Origin: Calcarisporiella thermophila CBS 279.70
Lineage: Eukaryota > Calcarisporiellomycota
Assembly: GCF_041956535.1 (NCBI RefSeq)
Contig: NW_027192206.1
Span: forward strand, 664,670 to 715,185
Length of the DNA stretch: 50,516 nt
Direction: 5' to 3'
Made by a program: the position numbers and the translations under genes. Position 1 is the stretch's first letter, and each line of letters opens with the position of its first letter. The notes beneath the pieces were generated by a model, which was given only the letters and a program-made list of their open reading frames with translations, was not told the origin of the DNA and made no database searches. Of this stretch, positions 12,245 through 22,398 are shown piece by piece.

Positions 12245-13887
12245 TCTATTTCATTATTTCGTTGAAAAGTGAAAATATTGGGGGCCGATGTGCTGTCTTT
12301 TGCCGCTTTAACACTGTATAGGCAATCTGAAATAATGTATGGTTTGAATATCTTCCATATTATTTGATTTCACACTCTTGGTCGGATTGTAGAGCCCACG
12401 GTTTCATAAAATTTACGATAGCATTAGTAAATGATAAGCTATTCCCAGCTTATCGATTCAGCGCAATAAAATATCCAAGCCATTTGAAGGAGTGAGGCCT
12501 ATTCTTGATTTATTTTGGATTAACTCTCCAGAATCTCGCCAACATGATTATGGATAGACACAGTTTGTTATGCTTGTCGGATAGGCATTTTTGTTTAGCG
12601 GAAAGCTTGGCTGCCTATGTAGTCTTTTTAACTATTCTTACTCGTGCAACAGCGTGGGAGAAAGTGGGTTGCAATATTCAATACTGTATGGTAACATAGT
12701 TTCATGTATAGATGCAAGAATGGAAGTATTCTAACCAGCATGTTTGCAACATTGAGATGATTTTATGCTAATAAACAAATGTGTTCTTCGTCAATTAAAC
12801 ACACATTGAACGGAGTATATTTACGAAAGGACGAGGATGCTAGATAAAGTCAACAACAAATCTCCTCCTTATTGATACATTTTGGCTATGATTCTATTTC
12901 GTGGTCCGTCAATATATCCAACTGAAATGATTTAATAACATGTTCCACTCGATTGGGATTCAAGAACTGATTTCTCAACATTACGACCAATAATACGAAA
13001 TTTCAGCCTCGCATCAAATCTACAGCTTTTGTGATATATCTCTATAGTATGCTTATCTTCACAACCAATAAGATTGATATGCATTTTAAGCATACTATTA
13101 TCAGTGTACACTTAAGTATAGGCTTAGAAAAATTCAAGCCCGATGGCACAAAATACTGATAATACTAATTTAAGCATTGGTCTTATAGTTATCAAGATGA
13201 TCCGTTTTTATTTCACAAGCTTCTTCGTCCGGCATTATACGTCTTTCACCCATCATGTTAATAACCAAATATCTTAGGTAACATACTCTCTTTGTCTTGG
13301 ATAAATCTAAATCAGCAAACAATACAATAGGGCAAAAATCAGAGGCAAAAAAGCTAGCTTCACCAATAAATGGGATCATATGACTAAGAATCATGTATTT
13401 GGGTGATAGAAGATCACAAGTAGGCGTGCAAAATTAGGTTGGTTTAATGTTTGGGCTTCATGTTTTTGAGCTCTGTGACCGTTTCTAATACTCTGTTTTG
13501 CGGAGTAGGCTGCGTTATATGTTGACCAATAGGAAGAAAAAGATGGAGCTCCACTATACTCCTTAACTCTAGGAGTGCCACAAACGTGTGAACATGCGAA
13601 TTTGGGCTTGAAATCGAGGCTAATATACTCTTAAATGTGCGCCCTTTTAAGCCAATTTTATCTTAAACACGCCTTTTTTGACCTTGATTTTGGAGCTCTG
13701 GGAATTCTAGTCAGCCATATTTTAGAGCCAAGAAATATATAAGCCATCACCTACTGCTTATTTTATCATGCATCGCCTTGTCGTTTTTTTCTTTTTTGCA
13801 CATTTATTTTTGATTCGATCTAGTTTACATAGGAATAACGGAGAAAGATGGGTAACTTTTAAGCAATTTCTCAACTTTTTAGCGGCT
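12245..13887. other. intergenic, small inverted repeat only
   Basis: No convincing gene. ATAGTATGCTT near 13045 is matched by its complement AAGCATACTAT about 30 nt later, an 11-bp inverted repeat. A small frame on the minus strand at 13170-13394 has no recognised motif. Confidence 0.45.
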
Positions 13888-13895
13888 TATAAAAG
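13888..13895 (+). promoter_or_regulatory. TATA box of the small acidic protein gene
   Basis: TATAAAAG lies 36-43 bp upstream of the ATG at 13931, a good distance for a TATA element with a very short leader. Confidence 0.5.
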
Positions 13896-13930
13896 CCGGC
13901 GTTTTTATTAAGATTTTCTCTATAGTGACC

Positions 13931-14167
13931 ATGGACAAATACCTCAAAGCACAATTGGATTATTTGAAGGAGGATTATAACAAATTCGATAGCGAAGACA
14001 AATCCCAAGATAACATCGAAGCAGGCGTAATGACTTTGAAAGCAGCGCAAAATGTTCTAGAAACGGTCAAGGACCATACTGTGAACAACGATAATTTATA
14101 TGTATTTAAGAAGCTCACCTTTAATTTAAGAACAATATTGCTTCATATGGGTGCTCGTGACATTTAG
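13931..14167 (+). CDS. small acidic helical protein, unknown function
   Basis: A single-exon frame of 78 residues starting MDKYLKAQLDYLKEDYNK. It is rich in Asp, Glu, Lys and Asn, has no signal peptide or membrane segment, and is predicted by eye to be mainly helical, with heptad-like hydrophobic spacing. The ATG at 13931 (context GTGACCATGG) is preceded by a good TATA box, which supports a real gene over a chance frame. I recognise no family. It lies tail to tail with the unknown-family copy A on the other strand. Confidence 0.45.
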   Translation: MDKYLKAQLDYLKEDYNKFDSEDKSQDNIEAGVMTLKAAQNVLETVKDHTVNNDNLYVFKKLTFNLRTILLHMGARDI

Positions 14168-16077
14168 CGAAGACAATTAATGCACAAGGGAGCCAGTATA
14201 TCTAGCATAATATCATATAGCAAAATCTTCATTTTATTCAGTTATCTTAATTATATGTAATATACCACCTCAAGTAATAAATAACCAGCACTTTCATAGC
14301 CTCAATACAATCCAAATCATTGCAATTCAAAGTGAATTTTTTTTTGGTGCCTCCATGCTGCAACCACCAGGCAGTAATTGCTCCATTTTTACGCTCCCCT
14401 ATGGCAAGTGGTATGGCACCAGTCAAACAATTACCAGGATCAATATGATCGCTTCTAGATACTCGCAATAGCTCTGATGCCCATTCACTGCAGCCTGTCA
14501 AACTTATACTGTGCTGACTTTGATATACAGATGTAGTACATGGGTTATCATCAAAATTTCTTTCCGATAAATGAGATTCTGCAAGCGTCTAGGTGAACCA
14601 AAGAGACTCGCTATTTTCCAATAATCCTTTAATGGGCCTCGAGCTACCATTACAGTGCCATTAGGTAGAGCCTGCTTAAGAGTGTCCAGCATAATTGTTG
14701 CTGCATCCTTCGCAGCCATTTTTCCGCCTTCTAATTCACACCTCAAGTACGCACATGGTGGCTTAATTGGCAGCTGTAGAGCATGCAGATTCTTGTTTAG
14801 TCGGTGCCACAATTTTTCTGGCCAAGATGTTTTGCAGCTACAACGTCCGCCCAATGTGAGAACGATCCACAATGCGAGAGGGAAAGATTTAACGACAGGT
14901 TTGACTACCTCCAATAGATGCGCAGATTTCACATATTTAAGCTTGTCTTGTCCCAAATCTGTTGTAATCTTCATAGTGTCGTTCCATCCAAGTATAATAT
15001 GTGCGGTTTGTGCCATACACTCAACACATGCTATTGCAGACCGACGCAACTTGCTATTATAGACATGATGTAACCCCCCTACGCTCAAACAAGCGTGAGG
15101 ATAACCTATCCATGCATATTGAGCAGCTGTATCGACCACCCATACTGGGGGACGCCTATACCATATCTCGGATAGTAAATGTAGGAAAAAACTCCCAATA
15201 TGGGATGCTCTACTATACCCAGCTTCGGCTGCACCATCACTTAGTAATTGCATGAATCTACCCGCACAGGATCTTATTGCTGTTTGCACCGGATGACCAC
15301 CTATTGTGACATGGGCTCTGCATGCTGCATATTGCCATCTGATTAACGGCGAGCCGGTGCGTGATAACCTCGCAGCATTGAGGGTAATTCTAGCCTGCAG
15401 GTTTGATGTCCTGTAGTTAACATTCGGCCTAGTATCCTCCAGTTGTTGTTCATGTGACGATCGTTCTATATCTAGTAGTATCGATCTCTGATAGCCACGT
15501 GAATCAGGAGGATCAATGATAATTCCACACTCCAGATTTATTGACATGCACACCATGAATATTCCCCCGGATACTGCGAATACACAGGTACGCCAATGCC
15601 AAGGGCCACCATACTCACGGCTTGCTGCCAAAGTAGATTGCCATGAGCAGTGATAAACCACCTACCCGCAGCCTTGCTCATCATCAGAACCGTGGCATCC
15701 CCTGGCTGTATAGACGTAAAGTAATGAAGTGCAGTCATTCCGCCACCACGTTTGCAAGGTCCTCCAGGGAACTCTTGCGCGCGCGAAGGCCTAATTTGGA
15801 TGATTTTGCGCGTGACTTGGTCGAAAAGTATCCCGTCTCCTCTTGGCTCCCACCGCTCACTCTGAACGCAGACGGGTAATAATCCATTTTCTTTGCCTTC
15901 AGAGGCCAGCCATACCGGGTCGATGTTGGAGGACGACCAGGCATGATCTAAGTCTGAATAGTCGTTGTGTTACGACGATTATTTCATACTTATACAAATA
16001 TGTATAAGCATGTATCTTATCATCATTATTAGTCATCATCACCTATTCTATCATATATATAGGATGTGCTTTCTCTC

Positions 16078-16664
16078 TTTTGAATTCCTTTGGTGTGTGT
16101 TATTTGTGTTATCCCTTATGACTGTTTTTCATTCCTTTTTATCAATATACTCTTATTAAAATCCAACAGATCAAGAGTCTCATTAACTATATTGCGCTCA
16201 CGTAGCAGGGCGCGCATACGCAGCGCCATCCATTCGTTCGATTGTTATGCCGGGTGGAGCGAACTATACGGCATAGGCGCTGCGTATGCGCGCCATGCTA
16301 CGTGAGCGCAATATNNNNNNNNNNNNNNNNNNNNNNNNNNNNNNNNNNNNNNNNNNNNNNNNNNNNNNNNNNNNNNNNNNNNNNNNNNNNNNNNNNNNNN
16401 NNNNNNNNNNNNNNNNNNNNNNNNNNNNNNNNNNNNNNNNNNNNNNNNNNNNNNNNNNNNNNNNNNNNNNNNNNNNNNNNNNNNNATGCCGGGTGGAGCG
16501 AACTATACGGCATAGGCGCTGCGTATGCGCGCCATGCTACGTGAGCGCAATATAGTTAATGAGACTCTTAATCTGTTGGATTTTAATAAGAGTATATTGA
16601 TAAAAAGGAAAGAAAAACAGTCATAAGGGATAACACAAATAACACACACCAAAGGAATTCAAAA
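16078..16664. repeat. 150-bp near-perfect inverted repeat around the gap
   Basis: The left arm 16078-16227 pairs with 16276-16314 continued by 16554-16664. Both arms total 150 nt, with only a few mismatches (for example AGG against ATG near 16208). The spacer is 48 nt if the gap is removed. EcoRI-like GAATTC occurs near both outer ends. Confidence 0.8.
16315..16485. other. assembly gap (171 N), probably spurious
   Basis: The 68 nt before the gap (16247-16314) are identical to the 68 nt after it (16486-16553). This is the pattern expected when two overlapping contig ends were scaffolded instead of merged. Confidence 0.85.
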
Positions 16665-17225
16665 TTAAAATCAAAAAGTCGGGCACATACCTATGTTGTG
16701 GATCTAAGCACCTGTCTATTTTACACTCTAATAGTTTCAACACCTGCGGATGAGGTGGACGGGGTGGCCTCAGCGCACAGTCTTCATTCCCTGGCTGATC
16801 CGGAGTCAAAATTTCCTCTTCCCAACCTTCAGTGCCGGGCACAATCTCGTCACCTTCTTCAAAGCTTTTTCATTCCAGCTGTCCTCTTCTCCAGTCCACC
16901 AGTCTGACATGCTCTCGAATGATCGTGCCTGCATCACTTCAGATCCTTCAGTTATATCTGCTACCTCCGGATCAGTTGCCCCTGAATTAGAAGGTGTACC
17001 GCTAGAATATATCACCTCCTGCAAAGGATCCTGAGTGCACTCATCATTCAATTTCATCGTGGCATCATGATCTTCGTCGTTCCATATTCCTTCGTTGAAG
17101 CCATTCAAAGCATCCACCTTCTGTAATTGTGCCACTGGCGAAGAGACTGGTGTGATCGCTGCTTGCGACACTAGGAAAGCGGCTGGGTTAGGCCATATAT
17201 AATGGTTCAATTGCTCTGCGTTCAT

Positions 17226-17520
17226 TATTGGATCATATAGCCTACGAGTAAGTATACAATAAACCGATCTAGATGACGTCTGTGCAAAATAATGTCTGGA
17301 GAAAGGGTGAAAATTTCTTTAGTAGCGAGCAATTTTTACAGAAAACTTTGTTAAAGTGGCATATTTTCGAGCACTTCGATGCGGTGGATAGAATCGTAGC
17401 AAAGAGGGTTTGTGATCTAGAATAGAGTAATAGCCTACGTAGAATGTTCGACTAATGTAGCTATTTCAAGTTAGATGAACTAGAATATTTCGGTTGGGTA
17501 GGCTACAGAAAAAAAAATAG
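17226..17520 (-). repeat. upstream region of copy A, conserved with that of copy B
   Basis: The DNA directly upstream of the copy A start is clearly similar to 36565-36840 upstream of copy B, for example the shared block around GCAATTTTTACAGAAAACTT at about 17330. Conservation of non-coding DNA together with the gene shows that the duplicated unit includes the 5' flank, probably the promoter. Confidence 0.75.
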
Positions 17521-17696
17521 CGGGAACAAAACTGGAAAAATCGAAGGAATATTACAAGTAAAAATAGCCTATATAACAACATCCATAACACTAGTGTCCC
17601 TTTTGGTCAAAGATTCATTTGAAGCCTTTATTATTGGTTTATCGTATTTACAGTCAACCTATTGCTGTTTTAAGGGTTGTACACGTTCGATTGTAT

Positions 17697-17751
17697 GAAA
17701 AATCGGTTATCATGATTAGAAAAACTTTCTAATCATGATAACTGATTTTTC
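17697..17751. repeat. 26-bp hairpin with 3-nt loop
   Basis: The arms 17697-17722 and 17726-17751 are complementary with a single mismatch, leaving the loop AAC. Such a tight fold-back suggests a miniature element or an RNA hairpin. No adjacent gene explains it. Confidence 0.8.
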
Positions 17752-19082
17752 ATTTTAGCTTAATTATTTAATAATCAAGCTAATCATGTGTCGCCAGTTC
17801 CTTTGGTTACTCACTTTTGATTTCGCGTATTTGCTGTTTGATTTTCTCATTCAAAGTATATTATCCCAGCACATCTTTTTGTGGATCCATTGTAGATTCA
17901 ACTCTACTTTTATTTCAACCCACTGGAGCATGAGAAAATTGCTGCTCTTTAAATCCCAGCAGAAATATTACTGATCCGTACTGTTTGATTCGAAGAGGAC
18001 GGTTAAGCTGAATGGGAATATGGATATTAAAAATAAAACCCACACACATTACTACCTGATTAAGGAAATCCAGATGGAGTTAGGATATTTTATATTTTGA
18101 ACAGCGTAGCGGAATATATTACCCCCAGTTTGGTTTTAAAAATAGAATATTACTATTCTAGATATCGGGACTTCTTCTATTGTGAGTTCTGCATTCAATT
18201 GCTCAAGCTTTCGAATAGGAAAAATTCATTGTAATTACCTAGTTAGATTAGCATTCATTCCCAGTCAAATAATCCTCTATCAGTAGATGAAGGTCACAAA
18301 TCTTTGACAAACTCCTGGGTTGTGAATAATAGCGGATGCAAACAATTAGACAATTAACAATTAGATATTTCACGTTACTGCTTAAATTAATGAGATTTGG
18401 TGAAGTGATATGTTCTTTGATCGGCTATCTGATTCTCGTGAAAGTTACGATTGGAACCAAGAGTACTGATCTATATCACGCGGTCCTCAATAAGTGTACT
18501 CGCCGATTTGAACCGATCTCGTAATCATTATTGTTATCAGGAAAGGTGATAGGCAGGATCAGTTTATACATACAATTTCACTCTTATATGGAATCATGCT
18601 TTATATGTTCTACTATCAAACCGGGTATGGCAGTCACAAGATCACCACTAAATGCGATAGAGATGCAGACTCGGTTTTGGAAATCTTTCTATGTGCATTT
18701 GGTATACTCTTTCCAAAAATCGATGGATAAATGAATACAGCACAAATGTGCCCTGGGGAACTTGTTCTCTAACGAAGTAAAAGGCCTACGGTATCACAGT
18801 ATTGGCTTTATCCGATTTGACAGTGGTTTTACGGAAGAGGGTTTCAGATTGCATAAAAAGGCTCCCAAAATTAGAGCTTGCATCACGACAGGGAATGGTG
18901 GTAAACTGGTAAGTAGAATGTCCGCTCTGATCTTAGGAGGGCTGAGGATTTACTGTACGTCCACAATGTCACTATAACTCAATGAAGTCCAAACGGCAGT
19001 ACTTTTCTATCAAATATTCATCGATCTTTCATATGCTTTTTTACTTTTAATTACCTAATGTTCATGCACTTACTCAACCATG

Positions 19083-19110
19083 TATTTGTGCTTATTTGTG
19101 CTTATTTGTG
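19083..19110. repeat. short tandem repeat, unit TATTTGTGCT
   Basis: Two full 10-bp units and one partial unit in direct succession. Confidence 0.8.
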
Positions 19111-19817
19111 TTTCGCCTCCATTATATAGTTTGTGCCTTTGGTTTATCTCTCGTCACTTCTTACTTTGATTTAAGTAAAACAAATTCTCAAGAGTCGTTG
19201 AAATAATATTATGCGTGATTTCTATTGAAATTATAATTGAGATCGGGGACAATAATACTACATAAATTAAGGAGCTAGGATGAGTGTAAAGTATATTGTA
19301 TATGTGTTTTTATGGTTAGATTTAATACTTAATCGCCTTTTGTAATTAGAATGACTGTTGTACCCAACTAAAGATTATTACGATAATGCTACTACGTAGA
19401 GGGATGAACCACCCGAGTCTTACAAATCTAAGCCATGGCTTTGACGCCTAAACTTACCCCAACCCATTCGATGTTAACGATACTCTATGCCACTGTTATA
19501 ATAATTAGGAACCAGAGATGGGTGAAAAGTTGGATCTCTTAGGTTAGAAAGTAACCTAAGTAACCCAACCATCACATAAATTCTATCATAAAATCTTCTC
19601 CCCAATAAACATGGTAAAAGAAACTATTATTATTAAAAATCAGCCTAAGTAACTCACCCAATTTTAATCTGCGTTACCATAATATACTAATTTGGTATCA
19701 TCCCATCCATCTTTTTGAGGCTTTGCTTTTTTGAGTCAGTCATTATATGAATGAATACTTTTCTCGTTTGACCGCAATCTACAGCCAAAAGTGAGGATCG
19801 AATAATTTTTGTGCCTC

Positions 19818-19861
19818 AGAAAGGATACAGTTCATTTCGTGAAATAAAAGGTATCCTTTCT
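19818..19861. repeat. 11-bp inverted repeat downstream of the oxidase gene
   Basis: AGAAAGGATAC at 19818-19828 pairs perfectly with GTATCCTTTCT at 19851-19861. The 22-nt loop holds a smaller TTTCGTGAAA palindrome. It lies about 75 bp beyond the stop codon of the minus-strand oxidase, so a role in its 3' end is possible but unproven. Confidence 0.6.
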
Positions 19862-19934
19862 TAGGTCAACATTAATAAACAAGATATTCAAAAATATAAA
19901 GTTCGAATAAAATTATTTATCGAAATTTCACAAG

Positions 19935-21665
19935 CTAAGTGCGCGAGCAGTTAAGATCATCGGTCCAATCCTCACTACCTACACAATGCCAGCACGTAAA
20001 CAGCCCTTGAGGATCAACTGAATTTTTAATTGCCTTGAGCCGCGGATAGTTTGCACCAAAGTAGGATTTTTGCCATTCTGGATCATTAGGATCGGATTCA
20101 TTAATATAACAGCCGGAATCAGGTGTAATATCCTTGAGTAACTGCGTTGCACGTGTTGTTGCTTCGTTCCGGCGACCAATTTCTTCCATCGTAGCATTAT
20201 CTTCCCAGCTACTCACCATGATAACATGCAATAGTGCCTTTCGCCATGCAGGATTAACTGAAGTTTCATTGTTATTATTCCTTGCAACGGCTCCTCCGGC
20301 AACTAAATGGCCAATAATCAACTTGTCAGTAAGCGGCGCCGTCAGTACTTTTATGAGGGTATCCGATAATTGATCGAGTGAATCATCAGTTTCGAAATTA
20401 CTCCTTGGGATCAGCCTTGATCCAGAAGCTGCGTTGCCACCCACGGGATCTGTGCACAAGGTATTGTTCATACATTTGGTAGTAAAATACCAGCTGGTGT
20501 AGTTGGGAAATGCAAACATATTTCCAAAGAGGACAGAAAGTCCTTGGTGATTATTTGCAAACGATACTAATGGCGAGAAGGATGAGTTAGCTTGAGACAT
20601 GTTGGCTATCGGATTAAGATAAGCAATAGCGGTCATTTTTTCCATAATATAAAAATAGCCTGCCCATCCAGCATCCGACATTGAAGGTTGTAGTCTCATT
20701 AATTCCCGCGTCAGATCCCTAGTGCTGGCCGTATCATTCGTTTGAATGCCGTAGAATGCAGCTATTACACCATTGGGTTCCTTGTAAGTTTTTAGAGTCG
20801 CTGACACCACAACACCAAAAGTGCCGCCACCTCCACCACGCAATGCCCAAAATAAGTCTTTATTCTGGCACGAGTTTGCAGTGCGCAATTTTCCGTCCGC
20901 TGTGACGACTTTATACTCCAATACGTTATCTGAGCCCAATCCATGGAGAGGAGATATCGCGCTATGACCTCCGCCTTGAACATAAGCACCAGCTGCACCC
21001 ACAGTCTGCGATGAACCACCCACCACGACCAAACCGCGCTCCCCGGCTGCCCGATACACATCACCAAATTGAACGCCGGCTTCCACCGTGATAGCTGAGT
21101 GTGGTTCGAAGTTCTTGCAGTTTTCAGGGGTGAACTGGTCGTGGAAGGTGATATTTCTGAAATAATGGGTCCAGATGCTAAGTGCACCTGAAGCCGTGCT
21201 ACGGCCATGTCCTGAGGACTTTACTACTAAACGAAGACGCTTTTCTGCTGCAAATACAACCGTTTTCTTGATGTCCTCGACATTGCTGACATTCACTGCA
21301 TATACAGGAACAGAACCTTGCAAGCAGGGTGTATTTTTATCTGTGTCGAGAGCACATCCTCGATCACCATCCATTTCCAAGGAAGATTTCTGCATGGCTC
21401 CTACATGGTCACTACGCCAAAAAGAGTTGTTGCGATTTAGCTTAGCTAGTTGGCATGCCCCCTCATCGTAGTGTGGCTCGTGGCAAGGAAATCCAGGGGG
21501 TTTCGGCATTAGCAATCGACCACCAACGGACACATTGAAGCTATTCCATTCATTGGGACTTGGCCAGCAATCGCTGTTAGGCAAACAGCGACATTGAAGT
21601 GATGCGTGGGAAAAGAGGTGAGATGTGAAAAAGTATATAGAGATAAATGCAAGATGTTTAAACAT
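19935..21665 (-). CDS. berberine-bridge-type FAD-dependent oxidase, secreted
   Basis: An intact single exon of 576 residues. A signal peptide (about 1-20) is followed by a Cys-rich start with SDCWPSPNEW. The FAD_binding_4 domain has KSSGHGRSTASG with the presumed flavin-linked His153, then VGAAGAYVQGGGHS (222-235) and WALRGGGGGTFGVV (273-286). The C-terminal BBE domain includes YFGANYPRLKAIK and ends GLFTCWHCVGSEDW. The position that holds a second flavin-linking Cys in bicovalent members has Ser-Ser here, so single attachment is expected. The loop after His153 lacks three residues (DFL) present in the paralogous pseudogene at 1975-3399, where it reads GHDFLGRS; this may affect flavin binding. 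Family members oxidise sugars, alcohols or alkaloid-like molecules and release peroxide. The substrate cannot be told. Several NxS/T sites support secretion. Confidence 0.93.
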   Translation of the reverse strand: MFKHLAFISIYFFTSHLFSHASLQCRCLPNSDCWPSPNEWNSFNVSVGGRLLMPKPPGFPCHEPHYDEGACQLAKLNRNNSFWRSDHVGAMQKSSLEMDGDRGCALDTDKNTPCLQGSVPVYAVNVSNVEDIKKTVVFAAEKRLRLVVKSSGHGRSTASGALSIWTHYFRNITFHDQFTPENCKNFEPHSAITVEAGVQFGDVYRAAGERGLVVVGGSSQTVGAAGAYVQGGGHSAISPLHGLGSDNVLEYKVVTADGKLRTANSCQNKDLFWALRGGGGGTFGVVVSATLKTYKEPNGVIAAFYGIQTNDTASTRDLTRELMRLQPSMSDAGWAGYFYIMEKMTAIAYLNPIANMSQANSSFSPLVSFANNHQGLSVLFGNMFAFPNYTSWYFTTKCMNNTLCTDPVGGNAASGSRLIPRSNFETDDSLDQLSDTLIKVLTAPLTDKLIIGHLVAGGAVARNNNNETSVNPAWRKALLHVIMVSSWEDNATMEEIGRRNEATTRATQLLKDITPDSGCYINESDPNDPEWQKSYFGANYPRLKAIKNSVDPQGLFTCWHCVGSEDWTDDLNCSRT

Positions 21666-22398
21666 TTTGCAATAGAGAGGGCCTATATCAACTTAGATTA
21701 AATCGTTTTTCACACGATTTACTGTGGCAAATGCTTAATACTTGTAGAAAGTTTACTAAATGTATAACGTTGCACTGATAAAAATCGAAAGGAATGTGTG
21801 TAAAAGGAGTAACTGTTTTTAAATGGAGTGTGAGTATTTCAACCGTCCGATTGAAACATCGATTTTAAGAAATTGATTTCTTAATAAGGAAACCACAGCC
21901 TCGTCAGTGGTTACGGTTACACAGCGCAGCCAAGTGCAATAGAATATTTCCTAGAACTCTGCTTGACATCATATAAATCGATATGCCAAGATATAAAAGA
22001 AAGTTTTCTTGGTTCTATTCCATTGTATCAGTTCAAAGAACACGGTCCAGCATTTTTTATCATTTTCATTAAATCACATATAAAATCATATACTATATTA
22101 ATTATTAATTTATGCCAAGTTATGACTCAAGAGTGTTTGTTTGGTTCTCTTTCAGTCTGCCAGTCCACAAATAAAAATTAGTAATCTCAAGAGAGTACAA
22201 TTTGCACCGATCGCGATATACGGTAAATCAAACTCTCATACATAATCAAATGTAAACGAGGTATTTAATGCCTATAAACTCTGCCTTAATTTTTCTTGCT
22301 GAAAAAATATACAATAAAAACTCTTCTGTGTTTATATTTGACAAAATTTACAATCAAGTGCATACTTCAGGAAGGATGGCTAAAAAAAAGACTCCCTG
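21666..22398. other. intergenic, nothing recognised
   Basis: Spacer between the start of the oxidase and the end of the Zn2Cys6 factor, both on the minus strand. A short plus-strand frame at 21963-22181 has no motif. Confidence 0.5.

Larger units (their letters stand above)
15922..16682. mobile_element. insertion element inside copy A, with fold-back core
   Basis: Comparison with copy B shows uninterrupted sequence (GGGTCGGGCACATACC) where copy A is split. The left junction is GGGTCG/ATGTTGG and the right junction AAAAA/GTCGGGCAC, suggesting a 4-bp target duplication GTCG. The insert has about 156 bp of unique left sequence, then a long inverted repeat containing the assembly gap, then about 18 bp. 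No transposase frame is visible, so a non-autonomous element is likely. Confidence 0.7.
14247..17225 (-). pseudogene. copy A of an unrecognised two-copy gene family, broken by frameshifts and an insertion
   Basis: Starts at ATG 17225 (MNAEQLNHYIWPNPAAF). Segments in successive frames are 17225-16806, 16842-16683, then an inserted element (16682-15922), then 15921-15538, 15661-14504 and 14501-14247. The N-terminal part is acidic and Pro-rich with FESMSDWWTGEED and TPDQPGNEDCALRPP. The central part has a conserved block around MTALHYF and LGIGVPVY. A long C-terminal part is absent from copy B at 35593-36564. Around 14822-14855 the sequence LTLGGRCSCKTSW follows a hydrophobic strand and resembles a P-loop with Cys in place of the Gly before Lys-Thr, so a decayed NTPase domain is possible. 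I do not recognise the protein. It is clearly GC-richer than the surrounding DNA. Lesions versus copy B: a 1-bp deletion near 16850, a 5-bp deletion near 15550, and the insertion. Confidence 0.7.
17521..19934. other. intergenic, scattered small repeats
   Basis: About 2.4 kb without a supported gene. Short frames at 17786-17974, 18336-18524, 18531-18734 and 18762-18977 have no recognised motif. The region holds the strong hairpin at 17697, a small tandem repeat at 19083, a 9-bp stem CTTAGGTTA/TAACCTAAG near 19540, and the hairpin at 19818. Confidence 0.5.

Noticed and set aside
14822-14855. Calling copy A a P-loop ATPase outright
   Set aside because: The Gly before Lys-Thr is Cys, no clear Walker B could be fixed, and the motif alone is too weak.
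14655-15255. Plus-strand frames opposite copy A
   Set aside because: They are shadows of the minus-strand coding sequence, which is supported by homology to copy B and by its conserved upstream region.
16242-16555. Open frames spanning the N run on both strands
   Set aside because: They consist mostly of unknown bases and arise from the duplicated 68-bp contig ends.
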